From assembly GCA_965213525.1 (NCBI GenBank), contig OZ243889.1, forward strand, positions 124,001 to 188,000: a stretch of DNA of 64,000 nt, given 5' to 3'. Each line of letters starts with the position of its first letter. Position 1 is the first letter of the stretch. The stretch comes from G965213525 sp965213525 (GTDB taxonomy: Bacteria > Actinomycetota > Acidimicrobiia > Acidimicrobiales > Poriferisodalaceae). The notes below the pieces were generated by a model that saw only the letters and a program-made list of their open reading frames with translations, was not told where the DNA came from and made no database searches. This document shows positions 41,872 to 50,989 of the stretch, in pieces. The position numbers and the translations under genes were made by a program.

Positions 41872-44195
41872 CCGACGTCGTCGACCGCACGACCACGACC
41901 CCGGGTGGGGTGGGCGCCGATGTCACCCGTCCCGACGGGTTCGACAAGGTCAGGGGCGAGTTCGCCTTCTCCTCTGATCTGTGGGAACGGGGGATGTTGT
42001 GGGGCCAGACCCTGCGGTCGCCCCACGCCTCGGCGCGCATCATCGACATCGACGTGTCCGCTGCGGTGGCGATGACCGGCGTGCACGCCGTGATCACCGC
42101 CGCCGACGTCCCCGGCCGGGCGACCTATGGCCTCGAGCACGCCGACCAGCCCGTGTTCGCCCACGACGTCGTCCGCTACGTGGGCGAGCCGATCGCCGCG
42201 GTGGCCGCCGACCATCCCGAGACCGCCCGGGCGGGCGCCGCAGCCATCGTCGTCACCTACGACGTGCAGCGGCCCCTCACCGATCCCGAGGCAGCGATCG
42301 CCACCGCCGCGCCGGTGCACCCCGACGGCAACGTGCTGCGCCACCAGGTCATCCGCCACGGCGACCCCGATGCGGTCACCGGCGAGGTGATCGTCGAGGG
42401 CACCTACCAGGTGGGCATGCAGGACCAGGCCTTCATGGGCACCGAGTCGGGCATGGCGCTGCCGACCACCGACGGCGGGGTCGACCTGTTCATCGCCACG
42501 CAGTGGCTCCACGTCGACCAGTCCCAGGTCGCCGACTGCCTCGGGTTGCCCACCGACATGGTCCACCTGACCCTGGCCGGGGTCGGTGGAGCCTTCGGCG
42601 CCCGCGAGGACCTCTCGATGCAGGTGCACATCTGCCTGCTCGCCCTGCGCACCGGCCGCCCGGTGAAGATGGTCTACAGCCGCGAGGAGAGCTTCTACGG
42701 CCACGTGCACCGCCATCCCTGTCGCCTGTCGTACCGCCACCACGCCACCGCCGAGGGCGATCTGGTCAAGGTCGAGGCGCGGCTGGTCTTCGACGGGGGG
42801 GCCTACGCCTCGTCATCCACGGCGGTGCTGGCCAACGGGGTGTCCTTCGCCGTCGGCCCCTACGACGTCCCCCACGCCCTCGTCGAGGGCTACGCCGTGC
42901 GCACCAACAACCCGCCGTGCGGGGCGATGCGGGGCTTCGGGGTCGTCCAGGCCTGCTTCGCCCACGAGGCCCAGATGGACCGCCTGGCCGCTGCGCTCGA
43001 CATGGACCCCCTCGAGCTGCGGCTGCGCAACGCCATGGCACCCGGCGACCGGATGATCACCGGCCAGCGCATCACCGGGACGTTGCCGACCGCGGAGTGC
43101 CTGCGCGCCGCCGACGCCTTCGACCTCCCCGACGAGCCCTCCGCCAACGACGACGACGTCATGACCCTGCCCGGCGCGGCCGGTCGGACCGCCGATCGGG
43201 CCGATGTGCGACGGGGCGTCGGCTACGCCGCCTCGCTGAAGAACATCGCCTTCTCCGAAGGCTTCGACGACCACGCCACCGCTGCGGTCACCCTCGACGG
43301 AGGCGTCGTCACGGTGACCTCGGCGTGTGCTGAGGTCGGGCAGGGCTTCGTGACGATCGCCCAGCAGATCGCCCGCGAGGTGCTCGGCGTCGGCGAGGTG
43401 GTCGTGGCCACCGCCGACACCCGCATCGGCTCGGCCGGGTCGACCTCGGCGAGTCGCCAGAGCTGGATGTCAGGTGGGGCGGTCGAGCACGCCGCCCGGG
43501 GCGTGGCCGAGGCCCTCGTGGCGCGGGCCGCCGAGCGCCACGGCGTGGACCCGGGCGATCTCGAGCTGCGGGGCGGGCGGATCGTCGCCGTCGCCGGCGC
43601 GCTCGACCGAGCGGCCGGGGTCGACCTCGACGTCATCGACGTGGCCGGCGAGCAGCGCTGGCACCACGAGGTCACCTTCCGCCACGCCCCCACCCAGCCA
43701 CTCGACGCCGACGGCCAGGGCGACGCCCACGTCGCCTACGCGGTGGCGGCCCACCGGGCCGTCGTGGACGTCGACCCCGAGCTCGGGCTCGTGCGCGTCG
43801 TGCAGATCACCACCGGCCAGGACGTCGGCAAGGTGTTGAACCCGACCCAGGCCGTCGGCCAGATCGAGGGGGGCATCGCCCAGGGCCTCGGGCTGGCGGT
43901 GATGGAGGAGATCCTCGTCGACGACCAGGGCCTGGTGCGCAACGCCTCGTTCACCGACTACCTGATCCCGACCGCGCTCGACGTGGCCCCGGTGCACATG
44001 ACCCTGATCGAGCAGCCCGAACCGGGTGCACCCTTTGGCGCCAAGGGCATCGGCGAGCCTCCCACCATCTCGTCGACCCCGGCCATCGTCGCTGCCATCC
44101 GGGCCGCCACCGGTCTGGAGCTGCCCCGGGTGCCCGTGCGTCCCGAGCACATCGCCCTCGCCGACGTGGCCCCCACCCGCGAGACCGGGAGCTGA
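41868..44195 (+). CDS. Molybdenum-cofactor subunit, xanthine dehydrogenase D-like (PucD)
   Basis: 775 residues, the large catalytic subunit. Seen: GVGGAFGAREDLSMQ, GRPVKMVYSREESFYGHVHRHP, RTNNPPCGAMRGFGVVQ, ACAEVGQGFVTIAQQIA and the active-site Glu in FGAKGIGEPPTI. These motifs resemble PucD-type xanthine dehydrogenases more than CO dehydrogenase, whose AYRCSFR motif is absent. Substrate probably a purine or related N-heterocycle. Followed by a Rieske oxygenase gene. Confidence 0.92.
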   Translation: MTDVVDRTTTTPGGVGADVTRPDGFDKVRGEFAFSSDLWERGMLWGQTLRSPHASARIIDIDVSAAVAMTGVHAVITAADVPGRATYGLEHADQPVFAHDVVRYVGEPIAAVAADHPETARAGAAAIVVTYDVQRPLTDPEAAIATAAPVHPDGNVLRHQVIRHGDPDAVTGEVIVEGTYQVGMQDQAFMGTESGMALPTTDGGVDLFIATQWLHVDQSQVADCLGLPTDMVHLTLAGVGGAFGAREDLSMQVHICLLALRTGRPVKMVYSREESFYGHVHRHPCRLSYRHHATAEGDLVKVEARLVFDGGAYASSSTAVLANGVSFAVGPYDVPHALVEGYAVRTNNPPCGAMRGFGVVQACFAHEAQMDRLAAALDMDPLELRLRNAMAPGDRMITGQRITGTLPTAECLRAADAFDLPDEPSANDDDVMTLPGAAGRTADRADVRRGVGYAASLKNIAFSEGFDDHATAAVTLDGGVVTVTSACAEVGQGFVTIAQQIAREVLGVGEVVVATADTRIGSAGSTSASRQSWMSGGAVEHAARGVAEALVARAAERHGVDPGDLELRGGRIVAVAGALDRAAGVDLDVIDVAGEQRWHHEVTFRHAPTQPLDADGQGDAHVAYAVAAHRAVVDVDPELGLVRVVQITTGQDVGKVLNPTQAVGQIEGGIAQGLGLAVMEEILVDDQGLVRNASFTDYLIPTALDVAPVHMTLIEQPEPGAPFGAKGIGEPPTISSTPAIVAAIRAATGLELPRVPVRPEHIALADVAPTRETGS

Positions 44196-44260
44196 CCGGC
44201 TGGTCGGCCCCCTCCGTGCCAGACGTCGGCGCCCACTCGCCCCAGATCTGATCGGCCGGT

Positions 44261-44266
44261 TAGATT
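44261..44266 (+). promoter_or_regulatory. Candidate -10 box of the Rieske oxygenase gene
   Basis: TAGATT; here a leader of about 35 nt with AGGGG 6 nt before ATG 44307 follows, so it would not be leaderless. Confidence 0.4.
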
Positions 44267-44306
44267 TGGACGGACAGGACGCTTCTCCACACGACAGGGG
44301 CCGTCG

Positions 44307-45752
44307 ATGACCACCACCGAACCGGATCGTGGCACCGCCCGCAGTGCCGGACCGACCGTCCAGGACTTCCTGGAGAACGACACCCGGGACGTGCCGTCGG
44401 GACTGACCGAGGAGGCCTACGTCTTCCAGGGTCAGGCCGATGTCCCCAAGGCCCGCTACACCGACCCGGCCTTCGCCGCCCTCGAGGTCGAGCACATGTG
44501 GTCGCGCACCTGGCAGATGGCGTGCCACGTCGACCAGATCGCCAAGTCGGGCGAGCACGTCGTCTACGACATCGGCGGCGAGTCGCTGATCGTCACCCGC
44601 ACCCCCGGCGGCGAGATCCGGGCGTACCACAACGCCTGCCTGCACCGCGGCACCAAGCTGCGCGTCGACGACGGGCGGGTGGCCAGCTTCCGCTGCCCGT
44701 TCCACGGGTGGAAGTGGTCCTTGGACGGCGATCTCGTCGAGCTGCCCTGTGAGTGGGACTTCCCCCAGGTCACCGAGCGCGACGACACCGCCGCCCTGCC
44801 CCAGGCCCGGGTGGCCACCTGGGAGGGGTGGGTGTTCGTGAACCTCGACGACCACGCCGAGCCCTTCGACACCTACGCCGCCCGCCTCATCGAGCACTTC
44901 TCCGATCTCGACATGGCCGACCGCTACATCGCCTTCCACGCCGTGAAGGAGGTGCCGGCCAACTGGAAGGTGGTGATGGAGGCCTTCAGCGAGGGCTACC
45001 ACGTCATCGCCACCCACCCCCAGATCATCGACTTCACCGCCGACGCCAACAGCGAGTACACGATCTGGCCCGATTCTGAGAACGTGACCCGCTTCTACAA
45101 CGGGTTTGGCGCCCAGAGCCCCCACCTCGGCGAGATCTCTGAGCAGCAGGTGGCCGACGCCTACCTGGCGTTCTCGTCGGGGGCCCGGGCGAGGTCCAAG
45201 CCCGGTCAGATCGAGGTCGGTGACCGCTCGGCCCGTGAGGTGGTGGCCGAGGTGTTCCGCTCGGGCATGAGCTCGGCCTACGGCGCCGACCTCACCGATC
45301 GCTCCGACACCGAGGTGCTCGACGCCATCCTCTACCACCTGTTCCCGGCGTTCGCCCCGTGGGCGGGCATCGGTCAGCCGCTGGTCTACCGGTGGCGGCC
45401 CGGCCCCACGCCGGACACGTCGTACATGGACGTGTACCGCATGGCCCCGGTGCCCGACGGCCAGGACCGCCCCGAGCCCTCGCCGACCCGCCGCCTGCGC
45501 CTCGACCAGGACTGGAAGGAGGCCGAGGGGATGGGTGGCCTGGCCGACGTGTTCGAACAGGACATGGAGAACCTGCCCCGCGTGCAGGCCGGGCTGAAGA
45601 GCACGGGCAAGTCGACGGTGAGCTTCGGGCTGTACCAGGAGGCCCGTCTGCGCCGTTGGCACAAGATGATCGACCGCTACATCCTCGAGGGCCTCGAGCG
45701 TTCGGGCCGCCCGATCGCCGAGGTCGAGGACCTGTTGATCCGCGAGGGTTGA
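44307..45752 (+). CDS. Rieske-type aromatic ring-hydroxylating oxygenase, large subunit
   Basis: 481 residues. The Rieske [2Fe-2S] site CLHRGT...CPFHGWKWSLDG (about residues 111-140) and the mononuclear-iron region MEAFSEGYHVIATHPQ (about residues 226-241, His pair) are intact. Such enzymes hydroxylate aromatic or related compounds with a ferredoxin/reductase, not encoded nearby. Between the molybdenum hydroxylase operon and the acyl-CoA synthetase it suggests a catabolic block. Confidence 0.93.
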   Translation: MTTTEPDRGTARSAGPTVQDFLENDTRDVPSGLTEEAYVFQGQADVPKARYTDPAFAALEVEHMWSRTWQMACHVDQIAKSGEHVVYDIGGESLIVTRTPGGEIRAYHNACLHRGTKLRVDDGRVASFRCPFHGWKWSLDGDLVELPCEWDFPQVTERDDTAALPQARVATWEGWVFVNLDDHAEPFDTYAARLIEHFSDLDMADRYIAFHAVKEVPANWKVVMEAFSEGYHVIATHPQIIDFTADANSEYTIWPDSENVTRFYNGFGAQSPHLGEISEQQVADAYLAFSSGARARSKPGQIEVGDRSAREVVAEVFRSGMSSAYGADLTDRSDTEVLDAILYHLFPAFAPWAGIGQPLVYRWRPGPTPDTSYMDVYRMAPVPDGQDRPEPSPTRRLRLDQDWKEAEGMGGLADVFEQDMENLPRVQAGLKSTGKSTVSFGLYQEARLRRWHKMIDRYILEGLERSGRPIAEVEDLLIREG

Positions 45753-45815
45753 GCCGGTGCCGGTCCGGCGGGTGCGTCTGCCGGGCCGACGGCCCTGGTG
45801 CGATGAACGGGTCGC

Positions 45816-47465
45816 TCAGGCCTCGCCGGCGGCGACGGCCTTGGCCCAGCGGTAGTCGGCCTTGCCGGCGGGGGAGCGGACGATCTCAGAGCGCAGCACC
45901 ACCTCCTTGGGCAGCTTGTAGCGCGCCACGTGGCGGGCGGCCTCGGCGAGCAGGTCCTCCACGGTGGCCGATGAGCCCTCGACGAGACGGACCACCGCTA
46001 CCACCTCGGATCCCCACCGCTCGCTCGGGCGCCCGGCCACCACGACGTCATAGACGTCGGGGTGCGCCGAGATCGCCGCCTCGACCTCCTCGGCGTAGAC
46101 CTTCTCGCCACCGGTGTTGATGGTCACCGAGTCGCGACCGAGCAGCTCGATGACGCCGTCGGCGCGGTGGCGGGCCCGGTCACCGGGCACGGCGTAGCGG
46201 ACGCCGCCCACCACCGGGAACGTGCGAGCGGTCTTGTCGGCGTCACCGAGGTAGCCGAGGGGGATGCGGCCCCGCTTGGCCAGCCACCCGGTGCCGTCGT
46301 GGCCGGGTGCGAGCAGGCCGCCCAGCTCGTCGTCGAGCACGACGGTGTCGGCGTCGGGCTCGAAGGTGCCCGTCGAGGTGGCCTGGCCCCGGGTGGTGAC
46401 CTGGCGCATCTGGCCGCCGGCCTCAGAGGACCCGACGCCGTCGATGACGGTGAGGTGGGGGACGAGCTCGAGGAACCGCGCCTTGCGTGGGGCGCTCAGC
46501 GCCGCCCCGCCGCTCAGCAGCACCTGCAGGCTCGACAGGTCACGGGGGCGGCGGTCGAGCTCGTCGAGCAGCGGCTGGCCGAAGGCGTCGCCCACGATCA
46601 ACAGGAACGTCACCCGCTCGCGCTCGATGGTGTCGAGCACGTCGGCGGGGTCGAAGCGGTCGACGACCCCCTGCACGATCACCGGGTCGCCCCGGCCCCA
46701 GGCGCTGAAGGCGTTCCAGTGCCCGGCGCCGTGCATGAACGGCGGCGACGGCAAGAAGCGCATGTCGCCGCCGGCCCGTTCGGCGCGGGCGACCAGGGCG
46801 TCCAGCGACGGCCACTCGGTGCCGGTGTCGGGGTCACGGATCGAGAACGCCGAGACCGCCACGTCGCCCTGGCGCCACAGCACCCCCTTGGGCATCCCGG
46901 TCGTGCCGCCGGTGTAGAGGATGTAGAGGTCATCGGGCGACCAGGCGACGTCGGGGCGCTCGGGGGAGGCGCCGGCGAGGGCGTCTTCGTACCACTCGGC
47001 GCCGTCGAGCAGCTCGGCGCCCGACCCGTCGTCGACCTGGAGCAGCACGTCGAGGCCGTCGAGACCGCCGATCACCTCGCCGAGGGTGGCGGCGAAGCGG
47101 CCGCCGAACACGACGCCCCGGGCGCCGGCGTCGGCGAGCAGGTAGGCGAGCTCCTCGGCGACGTAGCGGTAGTTGACGTTGAACGGCGCTACCCGGGCCT
47201 TGTAGGCGCCGAGCATGGCTTCGAGGTACTCGTTGCCGTTGTGCAGGTAGCAGGCCAGGTGGTCCTGGCCCGATTCGTGCCCGGCGAGCCCGGCGCGGGG
47301 GGTGACGTCGCCGAGGCCCCGGTCGCGCAAGGCGTTGGCCAGGCGCCGGGTGCGGTCGGTGACCTCGGCCCAGCTGTAGCGGCGATCGCCGACCACCAGG
47401 CACTCACGGTCACCGAGGCGCTCGGCGATGGCCTCGTGGACCTCGGCCAGATTGATCTCGTACAT
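45816..47465 (-). CDS. Acyl-CoA synthetase (AMP-forming), copy 1
   Basis: 549 residues, ANL superfamily. AMP-binding motif YTGGTTGMPKGV (about residues 178-189), GSSEAGG, YLGDADKT and the C-terminal GGEKVYAEEVEAAI and catalytic Lys in PAGKADYRW. It activates a carboxylic acid to its CoA thioester. ATG 47465 has GGAGG 9 nt upstream. The body is nearly identical in DNA to the copy at 49019; only the ends differ (AAGEA here). Confidence 0.93.
   Translation of the reverse strand: MYEINLAEVHEAIAERLGDRECLVVGDRRYSWAEVTDRTRRLANALRDRGLGDVTPRAGLAGHESGQDHLACYLHNGNEYLEAMLGAYKARVAPFNVNYRYVAEELAYLLADAGARGVVFGGRFAATLGEVIGGLDGLDVLLQVDDGSGAELLDGAEWYEDALAGASPERPDVAWSPDDLYILYTGGTTGMPKGVLWRQGDVAVSAFSIRDPDTGTEWPSLDALVARAERAGGDMRFLPSPPFMHGAGHWNAFSAWGRGDPVIVQGVVDRFDPADVLDTIERERVTFLLIVGDAFGQPLLDELDRRPRDLSSLQVLLSGGAALSAPRKARFLELVPHLTVIDGVGSSEAGGQMRQVTTRGQATSTGTFEPDADTVVLDDELGGLLAPGHDGTGWLAKRGRIPLGYLGDADKTARTFPVVGGVRYAVPGDRARHRADGVIELLGRDSVTINTGGEKVYAEEVEAAISAHPDVYDVVVAGRPSERWGSEVVAVVRLVEGSSATVEDLLAEAARHVARYKLPKEVVLRSEIVRSPAGKADYRWAKAVAAGEA
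45828..47384. repeat. Direct repeat, copy 1 of a 1.56-kb duplication
   Basis: Matches 49040-50596 with one mismatch noticed by eye (G at 47112 against C at 50324, silent). Outside these limits the two genes diverge at once at the 3' end and more gradually at the 5' end. Confidence 0.9.
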
Positions 47466-47540
47466 GCGGCCTGCCTCCACCCCGTGTTCGCCGCACCGGC
47501 CAGATCGCCCCCGTGCGATCCGCCATCCTCTCACCAACGA

Positions 47541-48860
47541 TCATCCCGACGAGCTGGCCCCCCGACGTCCGGATCCCCGGCGCCGCGGCTCCGGGCGCTG
47601 TGGTACGAGCCGGACCGGTGGGTCGCTCCTGGTGTCGCCCGTGGGACTGGCGAGCGCCCGCTCGAGATCGGTGAACAGGTCGAGCACCTCGGTCGCCTCG
47701 AAGACCCGGTACCGCTGGCGGCCGACGTTGCGCTGTCGCAGCACGCCCGCTGCGGCGAGGGCGTTCACCGCATCGGTGGTGCGCGCTCTGGATCGGCCGA
47801 TCAGCTTGCTGAGCGACGCGGCGGTGACGATCGGCGTTCCCGGCAGGACGCGCAGCACCAGGTCGGTGCTGGAGTTCGCTCGGACGCGGCCGAGCTGGGA
47901 ACGCCAGGCCGCAGTGATCCCGTCGATGCCAGCGCGGTAGCCGTCGGCGTCGTCGCAGGCCCGGCTCGTGGCGGCGGCGAACGTGCGCAGCCACTCGACC
48001 GCAGCAGCCGACCGTTCTGCGCTGTCGGGTTCGCTGCGGTGGCGAAACGTCATCAAGCTGTCGACGTAGTCACTGGACCACGTGGCCAGCACGAGGCTGA
48101 TCGGAGGAACGAAGGTTGGGGCCAGGCCCCGGCGTCGGAACACCACGTGGATGAGCGCTCTACCCGTGCGGCCGTTCCCGTCGGCGAAGGGGTGGAGGGT
48201 CTCGAACTGGGCGTGGGCGATCGCGGCCTGCACGAGAGGGGAGTGCTCATCGCCGTTCACGTAGGCGAGCAGATCGGTCAACAGGCCCGGGAGATGCTCG
48301 GGCGGCGGCGGGACGAAGGTCGCTCGGCAGGGGTTGAACGAGCTCCCGCCGATCCAGTTCTGTTCCTCCCGAACGGCGCCACCGAGCCCGGGGGTGGGGG
48401 AGTTGTCCATCAGGGTCCGGTGAACCGAGAGCAGATCGTCGAGCTCGAAGGGATCGGCGCCGGCGGCGAGCTCGACCGCCGATTCCATCGCTGCGATGTT
48501 GCCGATCACCTCGACCGCGACGCGATCGTCGGCGTCGCCGCCGAGCGCGATCGCCGCCTCGGCTCGGGCGAGGCGGCGGGCGGCGGCCTCGAGGCCTTCG
48601 ATCCGGGATGACCCGACCGACTCGGCGCGGAGCAGGAACCGGGCGAGACCCTCGAGGCTCACGTGCGTGGTGCCTGCCTGGTTGAGCGCCCGGACGGCCT
48701 CCTCTGCGTCGGCGATGTCGGCGGCGACGTCAGCGGGGATCGACAGCTCCCAGGCCGCGAGCGGGTCGGCGAGGTAGGAGTCGTAGTCGCAGCCACGGCG
48801 ATCTCGCCGGCCCATCCCCCTAGAACCTGCGGGCCAACGCCTTCGTAGGTATGAAGCCAT
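47541..48860 (-). CDS. Fic-family AMP transferase with winged-helix C-terminus
   Basis: 439 residues. Catalytic Fic motif HPFADGNGRTGR (H223-R234) is canonical, so adenylylation is likely. The autoinhibitory helix is also present (SSRIEG: S84 to E88-G89), the class II arrangement with the inhibitor N-terminal in the same protein. The C-terminal 120 residues look like a winged helix-turn-helix (VTAASLSKLIGRSRARTTDAVNALAAAGVLRQ). Start ATG 48860 (AGAGG close by, TACGGT at 48889-48894). It lies between two near-identical acyl-CoA synthetase genes. No separate antitoxin seen. Confidence 0.93.
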   Translation of the reverse strand: MASYLRRRWPAGSRGMGRRDRRGCDYDSYLADPLAAWELSIPADVAADIADAEEAVRALNQAGTTHVSLEGLARFLLRAESVGSSRIEGLEAAARRLARAEAAIALGGDADDRVAVEVIGNIAAMESAVELAAGADPFELDDLLSVHRTLMDNSPTPGLGGAVREEQNWIGGSSFNPCRATFVPPPPEHLPGLLTDLLAYVNGDEHSPLVQAAIAHAQFETLHPFADGNGRTGRALIHVVFRRRGLAPTFVPPISLVLATWSSDYVDSLMTFRHRSEPDSAERSAAAVEWLRTFAAATSRACDDADGYRAGIDGITAAWRSQLGRVRANSSTDLVLRVLPGTPIVTAASLSKLIGRSRARTTDAVNALAAAGVLRQRNVGRQRYRVFEATEVLDLFTDLERALASPTGDTRSDPPVRLVPQRPEPRRRGSGRRGASSSG

Positions 48861-49018
48861 GGCGCCTCTGGGGATCGGTTCGCAGGCAACCGTAACGTAG
48901 ACCTCGCCGGAGACGACGGTTCTGCGCTCGCAGGACGCCAGGACGGGAGCCTTGCCCGGCGGCGATCACCTCCCGGCCCACGGGCGTCGGCGGTGACCGT
49001 GGCTCGTCGGGTCCGTTC

Positions 49019-50677
49019 TCAGGTGGCGGCGACCGGGCGGGCGGCGACGGCCTTGGCCCAGCGGTAGTCGGCCTTGCCGGCGGGGGAGCGGACGATCTCA
49101 GAGCGCAGCACCACCTCCTTGGGCAGCTTGTAGCGCGCCACGTGGCGGGCGGCCTCGGCGAGCAGGTCCTCCACGGTGGCCGATGAGCCCTCGACGAGAC
49201 GGACCACCGCTACCACCTCGGATCCCCACCGCTCGCTCGGGCGCCCGGCCACCACGACGTCATAGACGTCGGGGTGCGCCGAGATCGCCGCCTCGACCTC
49301 CTCGGCGTAGACCTTCTCGCCACCGGTGTTGATGGTCACCGAGTCGCGACCGAGCAGCTCGATGACGCCGTCGGCGCGGTGGCGGGCCCGGTCACCGGGC
49401 ACGGCGTAGCGGACGCCGCCCACCACCGGGAACGTGCGAGCGGTCTTGTCGGCGTCACCGAGGTAGCCGAGGGGGATGCGGCCCCGCTTGGCCAGCCACC
49501 CGGTGCCGTCGTGGCCGGGTGCGAGCAGGCCGCCCAGCTCGTCGTCGAGCACGACGGTGTCGGCGTCGGGCTCGAAGGTGCCCGTCGAGGTGGCCTGGCC
49601 CCGGGTGGTGACCTGGCGCATCTGGCCGCCGGCCTCAGAGGACCCGACGCCGTCGATGACGGTGAGGTGGGGGACGAGCTCGAGGAACCGCGCCTTGCGT
49701 GGGGCGCTCAGCGCCGCCCCGCCGCTCAGCAGCACCTGCAGGCTCGACAGGTCACGGGGGCGGCGGTCGAGCTCGTCGAGCAGCGGCTGGCCGAAGGCGT
49801 CGCCCACGATCAACAGGAACGTCACCCGCTCGCGCTCGATGGTGTCGAGCACGTCGGCGGGGTCGAAGCGGTCGACGACCCCCTGCACGATCACCGGGTC
49901 GCCCCGGCCCCAGGCGCTGAAGGCGTTCCAGTGCCCGGCGCCGTGCATGAACGGCGGCGACGGCAAGAAGCGCATGTCGCCGCCGGCCCGTTCGGCGCGG
50001 GCGACCAGGGCGTCCAGCGACGGCCACTCGGTGCCGGTGTCGGGGTCACGGATCGAGAACGCCGAGACCGCCACGTCGCCCTGGCGCCACAGCACCCCCT
50101 TGGGCATCCCGGTCGTGCCGCCGGTGTAGAGGATGTAGAGGTCATCGGGCGACCAGGCGACGTCGGGGCGCTCGGGGGAGGCGCCGGCGAGGGCGTCTTC
50201 GTACCACTCGGCGCCGTCGAGCAGCTCGGCGCCCGACCCGTCGTCGACCTGGAGCAGCACGTCGAGGCCGTCGAGACCGCCGATCACCTCGCCGAGGGTG
50301 GCGGCGAAGCGGCCGCCGAACACCACGCCCCGGGCGCCGGCGTCGGCGAGCAGGTAGGCGAGCTCCTCGGCGACGTAGCGGTAGTTGACGTTGAACGGCG
50401 CTACCCGGGCCTTGTAGGCGCCGAGCATGGCTTCGAGGTACTCGTTGCCGTTGTGCAGGTAGCAGGCCAGGTGGTCCTGGCCCGATTCGTGCCCGGCGAG
50501 CCCGGCGCGGGGGGTGACGTCGCCGAGGCCCCGGTCGCGCAAGGCGTTGGCCAGGCGCCGGGTGCGGTCGGTGACCTCGGCCCAGCTGTAGCGGCGGTCG
50601 CCGACAACGAGGCACTCACGGTCACCGAGGCTCTCGGCGATGGCCTCGTGCATCTCGGCGAGGTTGATCTCGTCCAC
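49019..50677 (-). CDS. Acyl-CoA synthetase (AMP-forming), copy 2
   Basis: 552 residues, with the same motifs as copy 1 (YTGGTTGMPKGV, GGEKVYAEEVEA, PAGKADYRW). N-terminus VDEINLAEMHEAIAES and C-terminus AARPVAAT differ from copy 1. GTG 50677 aligns with the copy 1 start and has AAGGGG 9 nt upstream; GTG 50695 would add 6 residues. Protein identity over the shared body is complete as far as seen, so functional redundancy or dosage is expected. Confidence 0.92.
   Translation of the reverse strand: MDEINLAEMHEAIAESLGDRECLVVGDRRYSWAEVTDRTRRLANALRDRGLGDVTPRAGLAGHESGQDHLACYLHNGNEYLEAMLGAYKARVAPFNVNYRYVAEELAYLLADAGARGVVFGGRFAATLGEVIGGLDGLDVLLQVDDGSGAELLDGAEWYEDALAGASPERPDVAWSPDDLYILYTGGTTGMPKGVLWRQGDVAVSAFSIRDPDTGTEWPSLDALVARAERAGGDMRFLPSPPFMHGAGHWNAFSAWGRGDPVIVQGVVDRFDPADVLDTIERERVTFLLIVGDAFGQPLLDELDRRPRDLSSLQVLLSGGAALSAPRKARFLELVPHLTVIDGVGSSEAGGQMRQVTTRGQATSTGTFEPDADTVVLDDELGGLLAPGHDGTGWLAKRGRIPLGYLGDADKTARTFPVVGGVRYAVPGDRARHRADGVIELLGRDSVTINTGGEKVYAEEVEAAISAHPDVYDVVVAGRPSERWGSEVVAVVRLVEGSSATVEDLLAEAARHVARYKLPKEVVLRSEIVRSPAGKADYRWAKAVAARPVAAT
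49040..50596. repeat. Direct repeat, copy 2 of a 1.56-kb duplication
   Basis: Same orientation as 45828-47384, offset 3212 bp. Recombination between the copies would remove one synthetase and the Fic gene. Confidence 0.9.
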
Positions 50678-50989
50678 TTCGGCGTGCCCCTTCACCCCTG
50701 GTCGGCTCCATCCACCGGGTCCGAGCCCGGCGAGGCGAACGGCACCCCGCCCCGCCGAGATCTGAACACACCGACGTCAAAAGGCCGCACGCCGTTGCGG
50801 AGGACCCTCGTCGTCCATGGCTCCAGGTTGTTTCTCGACCGCGATCGTACATCATCCGCATAATGGCGGGGCTACCTGAGGGTCGCGCTGCGTCGGCGTG
50901 CGACGCATCGCAGTTGTCGAGCCCGTTGACAACCCCCGAGCTCTCATACAGAATTCCGTGTCAAGGAGTACGACAGTTCGGGGAAACAC
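50678..50989. other. Intergenic region with a TTGACA promoter element
   Basis: 312 bp, GC falling from right after the synthetase. No gene seen. TTGACA at 50926-50931 with CAGAAT 17 bp later is a plausible promoter for the decayed gene at 50990. Confidence 0.45.

Noticed and set aside
41868..44195. Carbon monoxide dehydrogenase large subunit
   Set aside because: The form I active-site motif AYRCSFR is absent; the motifs seen match xanthine dehydrogenase D-type subunits.
46062..48611. 849-codon plus-strand open frame across the synthetase and Fic genes
   Set aside because: Antisense shadow; both minus-strand genes carry complete catalytic motifs, and the shadow has none.
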